DNA from: a virus
DNA length: 39,560 nucleotides
Strand: one strand, 5' to 3'
IMG/VR virus record: IMGVR_UViG_3300034104_006876
Coordinates: 1-39,560 of that record
The notes beneath the pieces are model-generated. The model did no database searches. It saw only the letters and a list, made by a program, of their open reading frames with translations, and had not been told where the DNA came from. The position numbers were made by a program, and so were the translations under genes. Below, in pieces: positions 12,824 through 19,898 of the stretch; positions within the stretch are counted from its first letter, which is position 1, and each line of letters begins with the position of its first letter.

Positions 12824-13121
12824 GATTTTTCTTGTTGAATGTATCACCCAGCATCGCATTGTGTATGCGGTTGAGGCTGAGAGCCGAGAAGATGCATCGG
12901 ATATTGTAGCTATCGAATCAAGCGATAGCACCAATTTTCAAGAGCTTGGTCAGCAATGGCTCGGCGAGACGATTGTTAGCGCCAGGCCTGTCGATGAAGC
13001 TACATACCTCGAAGAGTTCGACCTGATTAATGGTTATCTTGAGAGTTGGCCTACGGAAAAGAAGTTGTCCCTTATAAACAAGGAGCCTGCACGTGAAAGT
13101 CACCATCGGAAACTACCCTAA
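12816..13121 (+). CDS. conserved phage hypothetical protein, 101 aa
   Basis: ATG 12816 with AAGGA at 12803-12807. Starts MPEIFLVECITQHRIVYAVE, a beta-hairpin pattern, then a helix (SREDASDIVAIE) and a second beta unit (WLGETIVSARPVDEATYLEE), like a small alpha/beta domain. The layout with the next two genes is a conserved run in marine T4-like phages as I recall it. Function unknown. Overlaps the next gene by 29 bases. Confidence 0.65.
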   Translation: MPEIFLVECITQHRIVYAVEAESREDASDIVAIESSDSTNFQELGQQWLGETIVSARPVDEATYLEEFDLINGYLESWPTEKKLSLINKEPARESHHRKLP

Positions 13122-13572
13122 AAGCTCGAAAAAAGAGCGTAAGGTATCTGTGCGTATTGATAGGTCTGATGTGTGGAATATGGACCACACTCTGGCCCTA
13201 ATTGTCGTACCCATGCTTAAGATGACTAAGGACGATAAGCACGGGTCACCATATGTTGACAATGACGATGTGCCCGAGCATCTTCGTTCTACTCAAACCG
13301 AACCTAGTTATGACACCGATGAAACCCATCATGAAAGGTGGGCGTGGGTTCTTGATGAAATGATTTGGGCCTTTGAGCAACACGCCAATTCTGAATGGGA
13401 AACCCAATATTATAGTGGTGATATCGATATGTATGTTGATGATAACGGCTTGTTGTGTGAGGGTCCTAATCATACATTTATTGTAGATCATGATGGTCAG
13501 ACAGCGCATCGCGCGAGAATGCGGAATGGTCTTCGGCTTTTTGGTAAGTATTATGATAGGCTGTGGACGTGA
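13093..13572 (+). CDS. conserved T4-like hypothetical protein, 159 aa (GTG start)
   Basis: GTG 13093 with a good AAGGAG site at 13080-13085. The protein begins MKVTIGNYPKSSKKERKVSV and has WNMDHTLALIVVPMLK and RWAWVLDEMIWAFEQ, sequences I associate with a widely conserved uncharacterised family of T4-like phages. It is acidic and Trp-rich with no catalytic motif recognised. The stop overlaps the next GTG as GTGA. Confidence 0.75.
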   Translation: MKVTIGNYPKSSKKERKVSVRIDRSDVWNMDHTLALIVVPMLKMTKDDKHGSPYVDNDDVPEHLRSTQTEPSYDTDETHHERWAWVLDEMIWAFEQHANSEWETQYYSGDIDMYVDDNGLLCEGPNHTFIVDHDGQTAHRARMRNGLRLFGKYYDRLWT

Positions 13573-13715
13573 AGAAAGATGTGACCCCTGAGTGGATAAG
13601 GTCTCTTATCCCTTACACAGTTTTTAACGCTGATCGTGAAAATTATCGCATCATAGCAGATGCGATGGAAAAATTGTTAAAGCAAATTGAAGACCTAACA
13701 AAATCCAAAATGTAG
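13569..13715 (+). CDS. small helical protein, 48 aa (GTG start)
   Basis: GTGA overlap with the upstream gene. Begins MKKDVTPEWIRSLIPYTVFN, followed by a charged helix ending KQIEDLTKSKM. It pairs with the previous protein in other T4-like phages as far as I recall. The stop abuts, with no gap, the stop of the convergent radical SAM gene. Confidence 0.62.
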   Translation: MKKDVTPEWIRSLIPYTVFNADRENYRIIADAMEKLLKQIEDLTKSKM

Positions 13716-14705
13716 TTAAAATTCATATTTCCATTTTGGAATTTTGGAGTCGGCTGAACTAACACATGACGGCGTAATACACTTTTTCGGAATTTTGAAT
13801 AACTTAAAATTAGACAGTGTTCCTATAGGCACATCATGACAGCTATAGCTTCTTTTAACTTGATTGCCTCTAATTATAACACTCTGAAAACCGCTTGTGC
13901 ATTCCCAATTTTTAAAATTATTAAAACCATAAGCATTAAATCTTTCGGCCTGATCAAAAGAATATTCTATGCCATTTTTATCAAATAATGCCATTTGATA
14001 AAATTCTTCACCGCCATATTTTTGAGGAAAACCTATTTGCATAATATCAATCATTTTTTCATTATATCCATCAACTATTGAACTTGCTTTTTCATCACTT
14101 TGTGGTTTAAGGGTTACGTTGATTCCTCGTTGATGAAGACGTTTACATCTTTCATATAATTCCCAAAATATTTTAGGTACCATAACTTGATTGATTGTGA
14201 CTCCAACACCAGCATCAATCAACTGTAGACATTTTTCTTCAAATTCACTTTCTGTTGCATGTTCAGCATGATAGCTGGCTGTGATATTTCTTTGTTGAAG
14301 TTTTGATGTATTTTCACACCATTTTTTCCACCATTTTCTGCTTGGGCTTAAATTGGTGGTCATATGTATACTTTGATATGGGCTTATACCATCATTCAAG
14401 TGATTTATCAAATCCAATAATTTTTTATATGCGGTAGGTTCTCCACCACTAAAGCTCCAATGAAATTCAGTAAATCCATTTTCTCTAGCTTGTCTTTTTA
14501 TCTCATCCATAGCATTAATGTAAATTTCAAATTCTTGATAATCAGGCTTATCTGTTCTCGCATAGGGCCAGCAATATGAGCATTTGTAATTACAAAATCT
14601 TCCTAGAATCCAGCTTACGGTAAAAAGAGGACGATTTAGCATTCTCTTTTCACCAATTTTAGTTATATTGTCAAATGGTATGGACTGAAATTTGTGATTT
14701 ATCAT
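13716..14705 (-). CDS. radical SAM protein
   Basis: 329 residues. The cluster motif is C38-x3-C42-x2-C45 (CNYKCSYC); the SAM-binding GGE motif is in FSGGEPTAY (about 84-92). Later strands carry HMTTNLSPS and VTINQVMVPK. The C-terminus has CTSG, SCHD and CITPSC, possible auxiliary Fe-S ligands as in SPASM/twitch enzymes. The product is unknown. ATG 14705 is used; a TTG at 14717 would add four residues. AT-rich and on the strand opposite to its replication-gene neighbours, in one operon with the holin-like gene, so it is probably expressed late. Confidence 0.8.
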   Translation of the reverse strand: MINHKFQSIPFDNITKIGEKRMLNRPLFTVSWILGRFCNYKCSYCWPYARTDKPDYQEFEIYINAMDEIKRQARENGFTEFHWSFSGGEPTAYKKLLDLINHLNDGISPYQSIHMTTNLSPSRKWWKKWCENTSKLQQRNITASYHAEHATESEFEEKCLQLIDAGVGVTINQVMVPKIFWELYERCKRLHQRGINVTLKPQSDEKASSIVDGYNEKMIDIMQIGFPQKYGGEEFYQMALFDKNGIEYSFDQAERFNAYGFNNFKNWECTSGFQSVIIRGNQVKRSYSCHDVPIGTLSNFKLFKIPKKCITPSCVSSADSKIPKWKYEF

Positions 14706-14728
14706 TTTCAAACTCAAAAATATTTAAT

Positions 14729-15079
14729 TTATTTTTTATCTATGACCGAACGAACTTCCTTCATCGCATCAATTATATCTTTTTCTTCTTTGTCAAGTCT
14801 TTTTAACATTCTAGATATCATCGACAAAATAGACCATGAGAAGAATCCTATAACTGCACCTGCTACTAGAATCATATGCATATTCAAACTTAATTCAAAA
14901 AATTCTAAGGCAGGAACCGCAAAAATAATTGCTGAGCCTGTTGATATGCCAGATCGAATGCAAGCATCCAGCATGTTTAGTGGTCTCCAAAATGCAAAGA
15001 GGGCTAAACCGCCTAGCAGGCCACCAATACCTGATATAATTTTGTACATAAGAAAGGTGCTAGTACCTGTAACTGACAT
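14729..15079 (-). CDS. membrane protein, holin-like candidate
   Basis: 116 residues with three predicted transmembrane helices (about 12-30, 46-62, 67-86) and a charged cytoplasmic tail (KRLDKEEKDIIDAMKEV). Size and topology (short periplasmic start, three helices, charged C-terminus) fit a class I holin, and a NATAAATA late promoter lies 28 bases upstream, but no family is recognised. AGGGG nine bases before ATG 15079 supports the start. The downstream gene is the radical SAM protein. Confidence 0.55.
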   Translation of the reverse strand: MSVTGTSTFLMYKIISGIGGLLGGLALFAFWRPLNMLDACIRSGISTGSAIIFAVPALEFFELSLNMHMILVAGAVIGFFSWSILSMISRMLKRLDKEEKDIIDAMKEVRSVIDKK

Positions 15080-15106
15080 GCGGTTTAGCCCCTAAAATAT
15101 TTTGTT

Positions 15107-15114
15107 TATTTATT
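15107..15114 (-). promoter_or_regulatory. T4-type late promoter -10 (AATAAATA)
   Basis: On the minus strand AATAAATA matches the T4 late consensus TATAAATA except at the first base, 28 bases before the ATG at 15079. Late promoters need only this extended -10 box plus gp55/gp33-type factors. Confidence 0.55.
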
Positions 15115-15128
15115 CACAGGAGCATGTT

Positions 15129-15716
15129 ATGAATTTGATTGGTATCTGTGGTCTAATCGGTTCTGGTAAGGATACCATTGCAGGTACACTTGTTGGTATT
15201 GGATGGAAGCGATATAGCATGGCTAAACCGCTTAAGGATATGACGGCTGCATTATTCAATTGGCCGCGCGACATGGTTGAAGGTGATACCAAAGAATCCA
15301 GACAATGGCGTGAGCAACGTGATGACTGGTGGTCTGAACGTCTTGGGCGCGAAGTAACCCCGCGCTGGGCTTTGCAATATATGGGTACAGAAATTATGCG
15401 CCAAAATTTTCATGATGACATTTGGGTGGCTTGCATGGAAAAATTCTATGCAGAAAATGGGCCTCATATTGTTATTAGCGATGTTAGATTCCCAAATGAA
15501 ATTGCAGTCATTCGTCGTCTTGGTGGAGAAATTTGGCATGTTCATCGCTCACCGCTTCCACATTGGTTTGAACGTGCTGTTATTGGTGAGGATGTACCTG
15601 AAGTACATCTATCCGAGCGCGCATGGCTTGGTATTGAACCCGATCGCATATTCTGGAATGATGGTAGCCTTCAAGAATTGAGAAATGCCGTAATTCGGTG
15701 TGTACAGGGTTATTAA
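15129..15716 (+). CDS. deoxynucleoside monophosphate kinase (gp1-like)
   Basis: 195 residues. The P-loop GLIGSGKDT (8-16) is typical of T4 gp1-type dNMP kinases, which phosphorylate dNMPs, including modified ones, for phage DNA synthesis. AKPLKDM, the DxRFPNE motif (VISDVRFPNE, about 117-126) and HVHRSP are family features. ATG 15129 follows CAGGAG at 15117-15122. The enzyme feeds the same replication machinery as gp32, gp59 and ligase in this window. Confidence 0.87.
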   Translation: MNLIGICGLIGSGKDTIAGTLVGIGWKRYSMAKPLKDMTAALFNWPRDMVEGDTKESRQWREQRDDWWSERLGREVTPRWALQYMGTEIMRQNFHDDIWVACMEKFYAENGPHIVISDVRFPNEIAVIRRLGGEIWHVHRSPLPHWFERAVIGEDVPEVHLSERAWLGIEPDRIFWNDGSLQELRNAVIRCVQGY

Positions 15717-15729
15717 AACCTGATATAAT
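15701..15729 (+). promoter_or_regulatory. promoter TGTACA-N17-TATAAT, leaderless geometry
   Basis: TGTACA (15701-15706), 17-base spacer, TATAAT (15724-15729); the next ATG is at 15736, six bases beyond. The -35 box is inside the 3' end of the dNMP kinase gene. Confidence 0.78.
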
Positions 15730-15735
15730 GTTCTT

Positions 15736-16302
15736 ATGAACAGATTCATTCTTTCCACCGACCCCGTCGAAGCCGCGCAGATGCATTGCGATAAGCATGT
15801 CGTCAAGATGATTCTTGAAGAGGCGCAAATGCTATCCACTGCACATCGCGTACTTGACGGTACTATGACCATCGAGCAGCGATATGTGCAAGGTTCTCTA
15901 CCTGCACGCTTTCGCAAGGTCAAGCGATGGGTGCATTCTAATCCCGATCTAGATAAGGTTCTATATCAGGCCACGCATATTAATCATCCATGCGCGGTTT
16001 GGTCGCGTGTTTGCCGCGACAATTATCTTTGGGGTTATGAATTGCTTGAGGCTCTGTGTAAAGAATATACTTTACGTTATGGTAAGACTCACTTGGTCGA
16101 GACTAAGCTAATCGATGTGCTGTCTCACCCACCACATAAGATTCAATATGGCCAAATTCTTACAAATTTCCCGCAGGCCATGCCTGATGAATGTAAACAT
16201 GAAGACCCGGTTGAAGCCTATCGTAAATATTATATTGAAAAGAAGGTTCGTTTTGCAAAATGGACCAATCGTCAGCCGCCTAGCTGGTGGCCCAATAGCT
16301 AA
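15736..16302 (+). CDS. conserved large-DNA-virus protein, probably leaderless mRNA
   Basis: 188 residues. The start MNRFILSTDPVEAAQMHCDKHVVKMILEEA (quoted here only as landmarks FILSTDP, CDKHVVKM) is the conserved N-terminus of an uncharacterised family common in T4-like and other large phages, which makes ATG 15736 secure. THINHPCAVWSR, LRYGKTH and MPDECK are further family blocks; His/Cys conservation suggests a metal site. The function is not known to me. The transcript should start at the ATG itself, with no ribosome-binding site. Confidence 0.75.
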   Translation: MNRFILSTDPVEAAQMHCDKHVVKMILEEAQMLSTAHRVLDGTMTIEQRYVQGSLPARFRKVKRWVHSNPDLDKVLYQATHINHPCAVWSRVCRDNYLWGYELLEALCKEYTLRYGKTHLVETKLIDVLSHPPHKIQYGQILTNFPQAMPDECKHEDPVEAYRKYYIEKKVRFAKWTNRQPPSWWPNS

Positions 16303-16305
16303 ATA
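16298..16305 (+). promoter_or_regulatory. late-promoter-like box GCTAAATA
   Basis: One mismatch to NATAAATA, 23 bases before ATG 16328, overlapping the end of the upstream gene. The distance matches those before gp25 and gp8, but the gene set around it is not obviously late. Confidence 0.35.
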
Positions 16306-16327
16306 CCACTATGAAAGAGGAGCAGTA

Positions 16328-16561
16328 ATGCCAACATATAATATCGAAGATACCGAAACTGGTATCATCACCGCGGAAATGATGTCCGTGGCTGAGATGG
16401 AACAGCTCCTCAAGGACAATCCAAATAAGCGATTGATTATTGGGTCCCCTAAAATTGTCTCTGGTGTAGCCTCGAAGCATAATAAGCCTTCTGAGGGCTT
16501 CCGCGACCTCCTAAAGACTATCAAGAAACACAATCGAGGGTCTACCATGAATACGTGGTAG
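16328..16561 (+). CDS. FmdB-like small protein without cysteines
   Basis: ATG 16328 with GAAAGAGGAG upstream. 77 residues: MPTYNIEDTETGIITAEMMS resembles the N-terminal layout of FmdB-type zinc ribbons found in T4-like phages, but the cysteine pairs are missing. GFRDLLKTIKKHNRGSTMNTW is the conserved C-terminal tail. The precise role is unknown. Confidence 0.65.
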   Translation: MPTYNIEDTETGIITAEMMSVAEMEQLLKDNPNKRLIIGSPKIVSGVASKHNKPSEGFRDLLKTIKKHNRGSTMNTW

Positions 16562-16602
16562 ACCTGTTTTGCTATGTCAACCCTAACCAACGGGAGTAGC
16601 AC

Positions 16603-17388
16603 ATGGGGTTTGCTCAAACTGTCGATATCGAAAATGAATTTTTACCCGAATTTCTAACACGAAATCAGAAAAAGAGACTAAAAAAACAAGTTCGACAGCA
16701 TAAGCAGCCAAGTAAGGCTCAACCTCAGCAGAATATTATGCAATTACCAAAGATAAATCCCCTAACATCGGGCCAGGCCCGCACCTTTCAGTCCTTTGAT
16801 GATGGTAAAAATCTGATTTTGCATGGTGTTGCCGGCACCGGCAAGACTTTCATGTCGGTTTACCTTGCTCTTAGGGCCGTTCTAGACGGTGATGCACCAA
16901 AACCTGTCGTAATTATTCGATCAGTTGTGCCTACCCGTGACATGGGCTTTCTCCCAGGAACCCAGAAAGAGAAATCCGCTGTATATGAGGAGCCGTATTC
17001 AGCAATCTGTAATGAGCTTTTCAAGAAGCCGGGTGCATATGACACACTTAAGCGCGATGGTACCATTCAGTTTGCCACTACCTCATTTCTTCGCGGCTTG
17101 ACTTTCAGAGATAATATCGTTATAGTGGATGAGTGTCAGAATATGACATTCCACGAGCTGGATTCCGTCATTACTCGCATGGGTACTGGGTGCAGAGTCA
17201 TCTTCTGTGGTGATTTCCGCCAGAGTGACCTTTGGAGAAATGATGAGCGCGAGGGTCTACATACATTCATGTCTGTTATAAAGCACATGCGTAGCTTCGC
17301 GCGCGTGGAGTTTACAAAGGATGACATTGTGAGGTCAGACCTTGTTCGTGAATATATTGAGGCGAAGTTGGAAGAAGGGCTTGTGTGA
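16603..17388 (+). CDS. phoH: PhoH-like ATPase
   Basis: 261 residues. Walker A GVAGTGKT (75-82), Walker B IVIVDECQN (about 175-183), a VVPTRDMGFLPG loop and sensor CGDFRQSD are hallmarks of the PhoH family, an ATPase possibly involved in RNA or phosphate-stress metabolism and very common in marine myophages. The N-terminus (20-45) is a basic Lys/Gln-rich extension. GGGAG lies 11 bases before ATG. The stop overlaps the next start as GTGA, so it is co-translated with the exonuclease. Confidence 0.92.
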   Translation: MGFAQTVDIENEFLPEFLTRNQKKRLKKQVRQHKQPSKAQPQQNIMQLPKINPLTSGQARTFQSFDDGKNLILHGVAGTGKTFMSVYLALRAVLDGDAPKPVVIIRSVVPTRDMGFLPGTQKEKSAVYEEPYSAICNELFKKPGAYDTLKRDGTIQFATTSFLRGLTFRDNIVIVDECQNMTFHELDSVITRMGTGCRVIFCGDFRQSDLWRNDEREGLHTFMSVIKHMRSFARVEFTKDDIVRSDLVREYIEAKLEEGLV

Positions 17389-18053
17389 GATTTGTTCATG
17401 ATTTGGTGACACTACCAGAGCTTACCGCGGTTCAAACAGATCGCGGTAGGCTCTATAACACCCCTTCTGGTGAAGCATATCCTTCAATCACCACAGTTTT
17501 AGGCGCGCGCCCAGAAAAAAAGCGCATTATCGCCGAGTGGCGCGCCCGTGTTGGTGAACAAGAGGCTAATCGTGTGTCAGCGCAAGCTTCTCGGCGCGGT
17601 ACTTCGATTCATACCATGATGGAAAAATACATTGTGGGTGAAGATCCTACAATTGGTGAAATGCCTAACAATGTCACGATGTTTAATTCGATCAGGTCTG
17701 TTGTCGATAAGCATCTTACGCATGTTTATGCAATGGAAGCGCCACTATATTCTGATCGTATGAAGATTGCCGGTAGATGTGATCTAGTTGGCAAGTGGGC
17801 TGGCACAGATTGCATTATTGATTTCAAGACTTCAAAGCGTCTTAAGACCGAAGAGCATATTGATAACTATCTGCTGCAGGCTACTGCATATTCTCTGATG
17901 TTTGAGGAGCTTACTACTCGGGTTATACCCGGCATAGTCATTCTTATTGGTGTTGATGATGAGGTAAAGCCTCAAATGTTTTGTCGATACCGCGACAAAT
18001 ACGTGGAAAATCTATGTGAGGTCATCTTGAACTATCACAAAGGTAGCCATTGA
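17385..18053 (+). CDS. RecB/MGME1-like PD-(D/E)XK exonuclease
   Basis: 222 residues from GTG 17385. The motifs are GTSIH (H76), E118 in MEAPLYS, GRCDLVG (D133), IIDFKTSK (D146, K148) and a downstream YLLQATAY helix with Gln169-like placement. This is the RecB-type nuclease core related to Cas4 and mitochondrial MGME1. It probably processes DNA ends in recombination-dependent replication. Coupled to PhoH. The stop codon overlaps the -35 box of the tmRNA promoter. Confidence 0.85.
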   Translation: MRFVHDLVTLPELTAVQTDRGRLYNTPSGEAYPSITTVLGARPEKKRIIAEWRARVGEQEANRVSAQASRRGTSIHTMMEKYIVGEDPTIGEMPNNVTMFNSIRSVVDKHLTHVYAMEAPLYSDRMKIAGRCDLVGKWAGTDCIIDFKTSKRLKTEEHIDNYLLQATAYSLMFEELTTRVIPGIVILIGVDDEVKPQMFCRYRDKYVENLCEVILNYHKGSH

Positions 18054-18078
18054 CAAATTAGCTACTTTGCTGTATAAG
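18050..18078 (+). promoter_or_regulatory. tmRNA promoter TTGACA-N17-TATAAG
   Basis: TTGACA (18050-18055), 17-base spacer, TATAAG (18073-18078); start near 18085, immediately before the P2 strand GTCATC of the acceptor piece. The same box pair precedes gp32 at 21095. Confidence 0.8.
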
Positions 18079-18079
18079 T

Positions 18080-18149
18080 AGTATTGTCATCGTTGATGGC
18101 GATATAATAGATACTACGGACCGCGGGGCAGTGCCGCGCAGCTCCACCA
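18080..18149 (+). ncRNA. ssrA: permuted tmRNA, acceptor piece
   Basis: The 3' half of a tmRNA placed upstream of its 5' half. A hairpin CGCGG (18122-18126)/CCGCG (18134-18138) with a seven-base loop sits in the T-arm position. CAGCTCC (18139-18145), A and encoded CCA (18147-18149) form the 3' acceptor strand, pairing with GGGGCTG at 18268-18274 of the coding piece (one G-U). GTCATC (18086-18091) pairs with GATGAC (18311-18316) as part of helix P2. The T-loop GGCAGTG is not the usual TTCRANY. The 5' end is approximate. The split form is characteristic of Alphaproteobacteria. Confidence 0.82.
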
Positions 18150-18150
18150 G

Positions 18151-18222
18151 GGCAGATAGGTCTGGGACCCAGTGTGGCTCATAACCACATCCAGCTCGGT
18201 TCGAATCCGGGATCTGCTTCCA
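18151..18222 (+). tRNA. tRNA-like element in the tmRNA intervening segment (anticodon CAT)
   Basis: Acceptor GGCAGAT/ATCTGCT, anticodon arm TGTGG/CCACA with loop CTCATAA (CAT), T-arm CTCGG/CCGGG with loop TTCGAAT, discriminator T and encoded CCA. The D-arm is too short (about 15 bases between acceptor and anticodon stems), so the function as Met tRNA is uncertain. It begins one base after the tmRNA acceptor CCA; RNase P cleavage here would free the acceptor piece. Confidence 0.62.
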
Positions 18223-18230
18223 TATTATGG

Positions 18231-18267
18231 CCGTGACCTCTGCCCTAGGTACGTCACGGTTTTCTTT
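18231..18267 (+). other. hairpin with T-rich tail before tmRNA coding piece
   Basis: CCGTGAC (18231-18237) pairs with GTCACGG (18253-18259), followed by TTTTCTTT directly before the first G of the coding piece. It looks like an intrinsic terminator, but termination would cut off the coding half, so a processing signal is the better guess. CTGCCC in its loop (18240-18245) could also pair with GGGCAG at 18150-18155. Confidence 0.5.
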
Positions 18268-18430
18268 GGGGCTGAAACAGAATCGACGGGTATGGTAAAG
18301 GTTGACCGGAGATGACGGCTAGTGGCCTAACCACTATTGATAAGTGCCAATGACAACGGCTTTGCCGTAGCACTCGCTGCCTAATAGGTAAGCGCGGTTT
18401 GAGGAGCACCGGGCAACAGAAGCTCCTCAC
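18268..18430 (+). ncRNA. ssrA: permuted tmRNA, coding piece
   Basis: Begins GGGGCTGAAACAG followed by GAATCGACGGG, the conserved tmRNA 5' region. The tag frame runs from GCC 18346 to TAA 18382-18384: ANDNGFAVALAA, with the ANDN start and ALAA-like end of alphaproteobacterial degradation tags. A GAGGAGC (18401-18407)/GCTCCTC (18422-18428) hairpin closes the 3' side. No T-arm or CCA follows, which confirms that the acceptor half lies upstream. The RNA would release stalled ribosomes and mark peptides for proteolysis. The 3' boundary is approximate. Confidence 0.85.
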
Positions 18431-18481
18431 CCTACTCAATGTATCCTCTTGACTAGGGCCACAACAGAAGGACAAAACATC

Positions 18482-19060
18482 TTGACGGAAAGGATTATAA
18501 GCGTCGCCCTGGGCGCGCTAGTAGGCGCAGCTTTAGTTATTTTTGGTATCGATATGCTCTATCATTCGGCCGAAGCTGCACCAAGAAACAATCAATCTGA
18601 GGTTAGAGAAGCTAGGATTAGTGTCCCTCAGCTTGATATTGGATTGAATCTAGCTCCGCCGGAGTTTGAAGATCGTATTACTACAAGCCAAGCGGACCTG
18701 CATTGCATGGCCCACGCTATATACTACGAAGCGCGTGGTGAGAGATTTGTTGGTATGCTTGCGGTGGCTAATGTGATCATGAATCGTTCACAGGATCCGG
18801 ATTATCCTAATACGATCTGTGGTGTCACTCGACAGAGAACCCGAAACATTTGTCAGTTTGAATATTACTGCAAGGTCGGTAATCGAGTCCCGCCAGCAAA
18901 TGACCCACAATGGCAAATGGCTAATGATATTGCGATGCATGTCATGTCTGGTAATCTACCTGATATTACAGACGGCGCAATACGTTTTCATGCTATAAGT
19001 GGGTCTTCGCCGCAGAGAAATGCATTACGTATTGGGTCACATTTGTTTTATAGGAGATAA
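18482..19060 (+). CDS. SleB-type cell-wall hydrolase (endolysin) with signal-anchor
   Basis: 192 residues from TTG 18482, chosen because AAGGA (18468-18472) is nine bases upstream; TTG 18449 is an alternative. The N-terminal hydrophobic helix (about 4-26, ISVALGALVGAALVIFGIDM) is a signal-arrest-release or signal anchor. The Hydrolase_2/SleB domain follows: LHCMAHAIYYEARGE with the catalytic Glu, GMLAVANVIMNR, CGV and CQFEYYC. It cleaves peptidoglycan for host lysis. Cysteines could form disulfides in the periplasm. It sits next to the tmRNA and a Kdo synthase. Confidence 0.85.
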   Translation: MTERIISVALGALVGAALVIFGIDMLYHSAEAAPRNNQSEVREARISVPQLDIGLNLAPPEFEDRITTSQADLHCMAHAIYYEARGERFVGMLAVANVIMNRSQDPDYPNTICGVTRQRTRNICQFEYYCKVGNRVPPANDPQWQMANDIAMHVMSGNLPDITDGAIRFHAISGSSPQRNALRIGSHLFYRR

Positions 19061-19063
19061 GTT

Positions 19064-19897
19064 GTGAGTCTTTTTTATGATAATTGTCGAAATGAATTTA
19101 CCTTGAGTGTGATTGCAGGACCATGTGTGTTTGAGTCCAAGCAACATGCGCTTGATATGGCAGGTCAGTTATCTGAAATCTGCAAAGACTTAAATATAAA
19201 CTACATCTATAAGACTTCTTTTGACAAGGCAAATCGAACAAGCATCACATCATATCGTGGAGCTGGGTTTGATGAAGCATTCTATGGGTTTGTGGCCGTC
19301 AAAGAAATGTTGGGGCTTGAAGTTTTGACTGATGTGCATGAGCCGTGGCATTGCGAAACTGTGCCTGCGGATATTATTCAAATTCCAGCATTTCTCTGCC
19401 GTCAAACTGACCTGCTGCAGGCTGCTGCGGCATCTGGTAAACCCGTAAATGTAAAGAAGGGTCAGTTTCTCTCGCCACGTGAGATGGTCAATATCGTGCA
19501 TAAGCTGGAGTCATCTGGTTGCACTAAGGTCATGATGACTGAGCGCGGCACTACATTTGGTTATAACGATCTTGTTGTTGATATGCGGTCGCTTGATATC
19601 ATGCGTGGTAATACTCCAATGAATTATCCTGTCATCATGGATTGCACTCACGCGGTACAGTCGCCTGGTGGTAACGGTATTTCATCTGGTGGTAATCGAG
19701 ATATGGTGCCTGTCATCGCCCGAGCGGCCACAGCTGTCGGTATTGCTGGTGTGTTTATGGAAGTGCATCAAGACCCAGACAATGCACCATGCGATGGTCC
19801 AAATATGCTACACTTAGCCAATTTTAGGTCTGTACTTGAACAGCTACTTGAGATAGATTATGTGGTGAAGACTCATATGCCGTCTAAAGGAGAATAA
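19064..19897 (+). CDS. kdsA: 3-deoxy-8-phosphooctulonate (Kdo-8-P) synthase
   Basis: 277 residues from GTG 19064 (AGGAG at 19052-19056). KdsA landmarks in order are IAGPCVFES (about 17-25), YKTSFDKANRTS (48-59), TDVHEP, QIPAFLCRQTDLL, NVKKGQFLSP, TERGTTFGYNDLVVDMRSL, MDCTHAVQ and GVFMEVHQDPDNAPCDG. The enzyme condenses phosphoenolpyruvate with arabinose-5-phosphate to make Kdo-8-P for lipopolysaccharide or capsule. Length is normal (family about 280), and active-site Lys, His, Glu and Asp positions are kept, so it looks functional. It probably boosts or redirects host surface-sugar synthesis during infection. Confidence 0.92.
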   Translation: MSLFYDNCRNEFTLSVIAGPCVFESKQHALDMAGQLSEICKDLNINYIYKTSFDKANRTSITSYRGAGFDEAFYGFVAVKEMLGLEVLTDVHEPWHCETVPADIIQIPAFLCRQTDLLQAAAASGKPVNVKKGQFLSPREMVNIVHKLESSGCTKVMMTERGTTFGYNDLVVDMRSLDIMRGNTPMNYPVIMDCTHAVQSPGGNGISSGGNRDMVPVIARAATAVGIAGVFMEVHQDPDNAPCDGPNMLHLANFRSVLEQLLEIDYVVKTHMPSKGE

Positions 19898-19898
19898 C

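Noticed and set aside
5223-13283. Further TTGACA boxes (5223, 2440, 13255, 10764)
   Set aside because: None has a reasonable -10 box 17 bases downstream and all lie inside genes.
18231-18267. Simple intrinsic terminator between the tmRNA halves
   Set aside because: Shape and T-run fit, but termination would leave the coding half without a promoter; kept as an unexplained hairpin instead.
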